This document shows positions 58,701-64,000 of a stretch of DNA of 64,000 nt, in pieces. A program made the translations under genes and the position numbers. The stretch is from assembly GCA_001898335.1 (NCBI GenBank), contig MKTS01000009.1, forward strand, positions 124,001 through 188,000, written 5' to 3'. The notes beneath the pieces were generated by a model. It ran no database searches. It worked only from the letters and a program-made list of their open reading frames with translations, and was not told where the DNA came from. This DNA is from Mucilaginibacter sp. 44-25 (GTDB taxonomy: Bacteria > Bacteroidota > Bacteroidia > Sphingobacteriales > Sphingobacteriaceae). Position 1 is the first letter of the stretch, and each line of letters begins with the position of its first letter.

Positions 58701-61700
58701 TTAGAAACCTGCATTTAAACCTAAAGTGAAAGTACGTGCACTTGGGTAAGCCGTATAATCTATACCGCGTGAAGGTACACCGTTTCTTTCTTTGTTTGTG
58801 TTAATTTCAGGATCAAGACCGCTGTACTTTGTTATCAGGAATATATTTTGGCCGGTGAAGTTTACACGTAATGATTTGATCGCACTGCCTTTGATAGGGA
58901 ATGTGTAACCCAGGCTTGCATTTTGTAAGCGCAAGAAATCGCCTTTTTCAAGGAAACGGGTTGATACCTCACCTGAGTTAAGCGGGTTTTCATTAGTGGC
59001 TGCAACTGCTTTTGTTACGTTACGACCGCTAACCAGGTTGCCTTTATAGAAGAACGCGTTAGCTGTGTTGTTGTAGATATAGAAACCGGTTTGCGCGTTC
59101 AGGAAGAAGCTCAGGGTCCAGTTTTTATAGCTGAAGTTGTTGGTTAAACCTGCAATGAATTTTGGAAGCGGACTGCCTTGTGGTGTAGCGGCATCAATAC
59201 CATTAGGATAAATACCAAAACCATTTGCATCAAGGCCACTGTACACAGGTACGTTAAAGGTATATAACGGATAGCCGTTACCAATAAACTGTGAGTAAGC
59301 GCCAGACAGACCCTGACCATCAATGTTACCGGTGATCACGTTACGGTTACCGAAGTTTTCAACACGGTTTTTGATCAATGTCATGTTGTAAGAGATATCC
59401 CAGCTAAAGTCTTTACCCTGGATAGCTGATACATTTAAGCCCAACTCCACACCAGTGTTACGCACATTACCCGGTAAATTTACCCAATAACGGTTAACCG
59501 CTGCTGGCTGTGCAAGATCTTGCAGGAACAGCAGGTCTTTTTGTGATTTATTGAAATAATCAACACTACCTGTTACACGTCCTTTAAGGAAGGTGAAGTC
59601 TAAACCTGCACCGTATGCGGTTTGTGTTTCCCATTTAAGATCAGGGTTAGCCGCGTTAAGTGGTGTGGTTGAAGTACCGTAGTAATTAAGCTGTTTTAAA
59701 GCCAGAGAAGCGTATGATGGGTAGTCTTGGTTACCGGTTTTACCCCAGTTAACTCTCAATGCTAAATCATCAAAGAAACCGCCTTTAGGCATAAAGCTCT
59801 CGTTAGAGATACGCCATTTACCGGCAAGTGCAGGGAAGTTGGCATACTGGTGGTTTTCACCAAAGCGAGATGAACCATCGCGCCTTACAGTAGCGGTAAC
59901 AATATAACGGTCTTTATAAGAATAGTTTACACGTGCAAAGTATGACTGCAGCTGATATTTGCTACTATCCCCTACCGGATAAGCCAGGTGATTCTGGAAC
60001 TGGTCGTAATTTTTAAGGTATTTACCACCGCTGCCCCAACCAAACTGGCTGCGATAGAAGTTTTTATACGTTTGGTAAGAATAACCTACCAATGCGGTTA
60101 ACTGGCTGTTGTTACTGAACTTCTTGTCATAATTTAAAGTATGCTCAGTAGTAACGCTGGTTAACTCGTTGTACTGTAATATACCACGGCCATTAATAGT
60201 TGCCGAAGGCACGTTAAAATCGCGGATATTGGTTTGATCGGTAAAACCTACAATGTACGGATCAAAGAAGGTTTTCCTCAAGCTGCGAGATATATCAACA
60301 CCTATGTTGCCTTTGTAATAAAACCCATCAAAGAATTTGATTGTTGCGGTTAAGTTATTCAGGTAACGGTTAATGTTATCGCGGTCATCAATCTGGTTAA
60401 GCATTGAAACCGGGTTACGGAAGCTGTTACCTACCGGGAAACCGTTAGCATCATAACCATTAATGTTAAAGTAACGACCATTTGCATCATATACCGGCGC
60501 AGTTGGGTTAAGCTGGATGGCTGAACCGATCAATGAACCATTGAAACCCGCGTTGTTGGTAATTGGCGCGTATTGGTTTTTTACGTTTGAATACAATGAG
60601 GTAAGATCAAACTTAACTACATCTTTAAAGAAAGACTGTGACGCGTTGATACGACCTGTAAAACGTTTAAGGTTAGTATTTTTTACAATACCTTGCTGAT
60701 CATCGTAACCAACTGATGCACGGTAATTACCGGTATTGCTGGCGCCGCCGAAAGCTAAGTTATAGTTTTGCGAAACAGCTGTACGCAGTATTTGCTTTTG
60801 CCAATCGGTATTACCGCCGTAATCAACAGCTGTTGCATCAGCACCTACAGCGGCTACGCTTTTCAGGAATTGATCGCGACCCAAAAGGTCATACGTTTTA
60901 GCAGCGTTTGATATACTGGTGCTGGCACCAAATTGTATACCTGCGCCTTTACGCCCTTTACGCGTAGTGATCAGGATTACACCATTGGCACCACGTGAAC
61001 CGTAAATGGCCGCAGATGACGCGTCTTTCAACACTGAAATGTTTTCGATATCAGCTGGGTTGATAAAGGCCAACGGGTTACGTGCCGAAGCGCTACCCGC
61101 GCCACTGTCATAACCACCTGCGGTACCGCCGTTATCCAAAGGCACACCGTCAACCACATAAAGAGGGCTGCTACCTGAACGGATAGAACTTGCACCACGG
61201 ATGTTAATAGTTGCACCTGCACCCGGCTCACCACTTGCCGGCGTAACCGATACACCCGCTACGCGGCCCTGCAATAACTGCTCGGGAGTAGCAATAACAC
61301 CTTTGTTAAAGTCTTTAGGGCTTAATGAAGCTACGGAACCGGTAGCGTCTTTTACACGCTGGGTACCGTAACCAATTACCACCACCTCGTTAAGGTTAGT
61401 ACTGGCCGATTCGAGGCTAACTGATAATGAAGTTTGGCCGTTTAATGCCACGGTTTGAGATTTGTAACCAATGTAGGTGAAATTAAGGCTGGTTACAGAT
61501 GCCGGTACAGATAGCCTGAAGGTACCATCAACAGAAGTTAATGTACCTGAACCGCCCGGAGCGCCTACTGATACGCCAATTAATGGCGAGTTGTCTTTTT
61601 TATCGATAACCTTACCTGTAATTACTTTGTTCTGGGCCAATGCAGGCTGAACAAACAGGCAGGTTAAAGCAAAAAAACAAAAAGCGAGTAAGTGTTTAAA

Positions 61701-61706
61701 TTGCAT
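58701..61706 (-). CDS. susC: SusC/RagA-family TonB-linked outer-membrane transporter
   Basis: A 1001-residue TonB-dependent transporter partnered with SusD. The start at 61706 gives a signal peptide (about 1-24, ending PALAQ); a Met 30 codons earlier is rejected. After a carboxypeptidase-D-like domain (about 27-105, VITGKVIDKKDNSPLIGV) comes the SusC signature NEVVVIGYGTQRVKDATGSV, the plug (about 120-260, with GVSVTPASGEPGAGATINIRG and PLYVVDGVPLDNG) and the barrel, ending GLNAGF. Upstream is a 424-bp AT-rich leader; a near-match CATATTTG at 61932-61925 may be its -7 box. Regulated, I infer, by the sensor gene just before it. Confidence 0.95.
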   Translation of the reverse strand: MQFKHLLAFCFFALTCLFVQPALAQNKVITGKVIDKKDNSPLIGVSVGAPGGSGTLTSVDGTFRLSVPASVTSLNFTYIGYKSQTVALNGQTSLSVSLESASTNLNEVVVIGYGTQRVKDATGSVASLSPKDFNKGVIATPEQLLQGRVAGVSVTPASGEPGAGATINIRGASSIRSGSSPLYVVDGVPLDNGGTAGGYDSGAGSASARNPLAFINPADIENISVLKDASSAAIYGSRGANGVILITTRKGRKGAGIQFGASTSISNAAKTYDLLGRDQFLKSVAAVGADATAVDYGGNTDWQKQILRTAVSQNYNLAFGGASNTGNYRASVGYDDQQGIVKNTNLKRFTGRINASQSFFKDVVKFDLTSLYSNVKNQYAPITNNAGFNGSLIGSAIQLNPTAPVYDANGRYFNINGYDANGFPVGNSFRNPVSMLNQIDDRDNINRYLNNLTATIKFFDGFYYKGNIGVDISRSLRKTFFDPYIVGFTDQTNIRDFNVPSATINGRGILQYNELTSVTTEHTLNYDKKFSNNSQLTALVGYSYQTYKNFYRSQFGWGSGGKYLKNYDQFQNHLAYPVGDSSKYQLQSYFARVNYSYKDRYIVTATVRRDGSSRFGENHQYANFPALAGKWRISNESFMPKGGFFDDLALRVNWGKTGNQDYPSYASLALKQLNYYGTSTTPLNAANPDLKWETQTAYGAGLDFTFLKGRVTGSVDYFNKSQKDLLFLQDLAQPAAVNRYWVNLPGNVRNTGVELGLNVSAIQGKDFSWDISYNMTLIKNRVENFGNRNVITGNIDGQGLSGAYSQFIGNGYPLYTFNVPVYSGLDANGFGIYPNGIDAATPQGSPLPKFIAGLTNNFSYKNWTLSFFLNAQTGFYIYNNTANAFFYKGNLVSGRNVTKAVAATNENPLNSGEVSTRFLEKGDFLRLQNASLGYTFPIKGSAIKSLRVNFTGQNIFLITKYSGLDPEINTNKERNGVPSRGIDYTAYPSARTFTLGLNAGF

Positions 61707-62130
61707 AGTTTGTGGTTTAATTAATAATTGGTTATATAAAGTTCTTATAGCACAGGCAGCCATATCACCAAACAGCAGAAACCAACGTTCCCGCAACGTG
61801 AATAAGTAACATGGCCTTGGCCGCTAAAAAATACCTTTTGGTTTTATTGGTTTATAATCGCTTTCGCGCTTTGGAAATCAATTATTAAGCAAGCCTAAAC
61901 TTGTAAAATTTTTGTTTCCTCATACAAATATGTGTGTACTTATCGTTAATACCTACTATTTTGCACCAGCAATTGAAAAATATAAGATTTATAAAAACTA
62001 TATTATTGATTATCAAATAATTATATATTTAAAAAGCTTTAAAAATATAACGATATTTTAAGCTAAAAAAAGGCATTTGATGCTCAAAAACGCATTAAAT
62101 AGTTTTTAAAGTGTACTCACTCCAGCCTTG
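61707..62130. other. long AT-rich gap upstream of susC
   Basis: The 424 bases between the regulator and susC hold no reading frame that I can support. They are strongly AT-rich around 61980-62090. A near-consensus -7 sequence, CATATTTG, lies on the minus strand at 61932-61925, giving a leader of about 210 bases; long leaders with antisense or cis RNA are known in Bacteroides loci, but I see no such structure clearly. Confidence 0.4.
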
Positions 62131-63750
62131 CTAATCAACCGGTTCAACCGCCTTTATCTGCATAATACATTGCTCAAATTGTTCAGGATTTTTGGCCTTA
62201 GCCTTTATCCTCATTTTGTACACGTAAATGGTATTTACCGAGTACTCGAGTATCTTGGCAATCGTTTCATTATCGTTTATACCCATCCTAATGAGGGCAA
62301 ATATCCGTAAGTCGGTATTTAATACTTCGTGCTCATGCGGCCATATCTGATCCTTCTCCTCAAACTGCGAATTAAATACGGTAATAAAGTTGGGGAATAT
62401 CTTTAGGAAAATATGATCGAAACTATGGTAAAGCACTTCCCGCTCCTTTTTGATGTTGATATCATTCATGATTCCCCGGATATCATCATACTTTTTGATG
62501 GAAAGCTTGGTATCAACCGACATTTTTAATTTTTCGAGCTTCAGAATATAGCCCGAGATGACTTTAAAGAACTGGCCTATGTACTCTTCCTTAATATGGG
62601 CATCTTCGCCCAATTTATAATTGATATCCTTCAGCAGCGTGTTCTTTTCCTCTATTACTTTCTCTTTATGTTTCAGCTTGGCCAATTGCTTATATATCAT
62701 TACCAGAAAAATAATCACCAGCGAGGCCAGTGCTGTAATAGCGGCGAGATAGCCAAGAATTTTTCGTTTTTGCTGTTCGCTGTTATTCAGCTCCTCAGCG
62801 GCAATTACCGGTAAAATAGCTCCGATCTGTATCTTACGCTGCCGGGCTCCATAAAAATCAGCATCGGCTTTGGCCAATTGTATAAATTCATAGGCGTCTT
62901 TAACCTCCCCTGTCTTATACAATTGTTCGGCAAGGCTAAAGAGCGCAACGGTTTCTTTGGTAGACGATTTAACATCGGCTATAGCCGACCGGATAAGCAT
63001 ATCTAATCCTTTTTCCTTTTCCCCGTTGTTAATAAACATCTGCCCGAGCGAACAGGCTACCATGGCCCGCAAGTGCATGGATATATCTGTTTTGGGGCCA
63101 ATCAGTTTGCCTAACTCTGCCGCTCCTGCCGCGTTATCATTTTCACCCACGTGTTTTAAACCGGTGTAGTAAATGCGCTCTACCGACCGCGGGGCGGTTA
63201 ACTGAATGGCCGAATCAATGTAAGCATTGGCCCCACTTATGTAATGCGGTGTAAAGTATTTATCGCTGTTATATTTGGCCAGGTCGCTATTGCAGCGGTA
63301 CATAATAAAATAGTACTCTTTACGCATGCTATCGTTAAGCACCCTGGGGTTAATCACCCTCATTACATCAAAAGTTTCCTTAAACATGCCCGACGACAGC
63401 AAAATAAAGCCAAGTTTGATCTGGCTGTAGTACGCACGAGACATATCATTGATAGCCGTACTGATATCCTTCAGTTTGTTCACGTACACATAAGCAGAAT
63501 CGTACTGATATGATTTATACTCCTCATATAATTCCAGGCATAGCTCATACTGCCGGGTATGATCGCCGGGAGGCGTATTTTGATACTGCTGCCTTAATTT
63601 TTGTATACGGCTTTGCTTGGCACCATCATAAACGTCCTTTTTGCTCAGTGCCGTTTTTAAAGCTGTCAATAGGCTATCTGTCTGCTTGCTAAAAGCAGCG
63701 ACAGGGCTAATTAACAGTAATACTAACAGTACCCGTAACAACAATTTCAT
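62131..63750 (-). CDS. TPR membrane-spanning regulator with C-terminal helix-turn-helix (DUF6377-like)
   Basis: A 539-residue regulator. The start at 63750 gives a signal peptide (about 1-20); an earlier Met at 63792 is rejected. Residues about 20-330 are helical TPR-like repeats, expected in the periplasm (SALYKTGEVKDAYEFI-type units). A single transmembrane helix lies near 345-370 (ILGYLAAITALASLVIIFLVMIY), followed by a coiled-coil (KLKHKEKVIEEKNTLLKDI) and a LuxR-like DNA-binding segment at the C-terminus (FALIRMGINDNETIAKIL, then YSVNTIYVYKMRIKAKAKN). This fits the DUF6377/SusR-like family that senses substrate in the periplasm and activates the neighbouring susC gene (inference). Confidence 0.88.
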   Translation of the reverse strand: MKLLLRVLLVLLLISPVAAFSKQTDSLLTALKTALSKKDVYDGAKQSRIQKLRQQYQNTPPGDHTRQYELCLELYEEYKSYQYDSAYVYVNKLKDISTAINDMSRAYYSQIKLGFILLSSGMFKETFDVMRVINPRVLNDSMRKEYYFIMYRCNSDLAKYNSDKYFTPHYISGANAYIDSAIQLTAPRSVERIYYTGLKHVGENDNAAGAAELGKLIGPKTDISMHLRAMVACSLGQMFINNGEKEKGLDMLIRSAIADVKSSTKETVALFSLAEQLYKTGEVKDAYEFIQLAKADADFYGARQRKIQIGAILPVIAAEELNNSEQQKRKILGYLAAITALASLVIIFLVMIYKQLAKLKHKEKVIEEKNTLLKDINYKLGEDAHIKEEYIGQFFKVISGYILKLEKLKMSVDTKLSIKKYDDIRGIMNDINIKKEREVLYHSFDHIFLKIFPNFITVFNSQFEEKDQIWPHEHEVLNTDLRIFALIRMGINDNETIAKILEYSVNTIYVYKMRIKAKAKNPEQFEQCIMQIKAVEPVD

Positions 63751-63877
63751 ATAAGTGGCAACAGAGGGATGAATAATTGGGGTAAATAGCACTGAAATGC
63801 CGCTTTTACCAAGCGTAATAATAGTAATTATACTTTGAATTAAATTGCTGTTACACGGTTTTTATGAAAACGGCAAT

Positions 63878-63912
63878 AAAAAACCCGTAACTTAAAATAA
63901 GTTACGGGCCGT
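63878..63912 (-). terminator. intrinsic terminator of the gene at the right edge
   Basis: CCCGTAACTTA (63884-63894) pairs with TAAGTTACGGG (63898-63908); on the minus strand the hairpin is followed by TTTTTTATT. It lies downstream of the partial gene ending at 63935. Confidence 0.8.
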
Positions 63913-63934
63913 TACGCAGGGGTATTAAAAATTG

Positions 63935-64000
63935 CTAATCCTGGTAGGTTAAAGTTAGTTCGTCACTGCTGTTACGGAATACAATGCTCTGCACATTTTC
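63935..64000 (-). CDS. 3-prime end of an unidentified gene
   Basis: Reading the minus strand from 64000, an open frame of 21 codons ends in TAG at 63935, giving the tail NVQSIVFRNSSDELTLTYQD. It is followed by a good intrinsic terminator, which supports it being the real end of a gene. Too little is present to name the protein. Confidence 0.5.
   Translation of the reverse strand, partial: ENVQSIVFRNSSDELTLTYQD

Noticed and set aside
61925..61932. susC promoter
   Set aside because: CATATTTG is one base off consensus and no -33 box lies at the right distance; mentioned only as a possibility.

Overview
The window reads as chromosome of a Bacteroidota bacterium of the family Sphingobacteriaceae, most likely close to Mucilaginibacter or Pedobacter (inference from gene families, no database search was possible). 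The signs are a SusC/SusD pair, FG-GAP/ASPIC lipoproteins, an Oar-like TonB receptor, a PUR-alpha-like small protein, a long NusB, a SigA-type sigma factor without region 1.1, and promoters of the TTTG / TAnnTTTG type. I see no rRNA, CRISPR array, prophage or insertion sequence; one tRNA (Arg, anticodon CCG) is present.

Positions 1-24 kb are mostly housekeeping. They hold a truncated NADH dehydrogenase, an HMG-CoA lyase, a class II fructose-bisphosphate aldolase, accD, a cysteine desulfurase, a phosphohexose mutase and a compact minus-strand run (nusB, DUF1573 lipoprotein, yajC, YbbR-like, coaE, metallo-beta-lactamase-fold protein, 53-residue cysteine-rich protein). An amino-acid dehydrogenase lacking the expected catalytic lysine, an ABC exporter, mgtE, ychF, an SDR and an exported msrA-msrB pair follow.

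Positions 24-45 kb hold an Oar-like TonB receptor, an M1 peptidase/HupE/DUF6702 cluster, an Lrp regulator, a divergent sigma-70 factor, class I fructose bisphosphatase, the tRNA, a class I aldolase, a Crp-like regulator, Tat-exported sugar-isomerase-like and beta-propeller proteins, a GAF histidine kinase, a cupredoxin, a sphingomyelin-synthase-like PAP2 protein, an EEP-fold hydrolase and an M28 peptidase.

Positions 45.9-63.8 kb form the most unusual block: a membrane-spanning regulator with a C-terminal helix-turn-helix, SusC, SusD and two tandem ~1100-residue FG-GAP/ASPIC proteins. After a convergent SRPBCC-like gene come a lipoprotein with an almost complete vanadium-haloperoxidase/PAP2 pocket and an exported GH65-type glycosidase. 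It resembles a polysaccharide-utilisation locus whose usual enzymes are replaced by beta-propeller lipoproteins and a haloperoxidase-like protein. The last 66 bases are the 3-prime end of another minus-strand gene.

Intergenic DNA carries at least three kinds of dispersed inverted repeats, including a four-copy cluster at 24.1-24.4 kb. Many genes end in clear intrinsic terminators.
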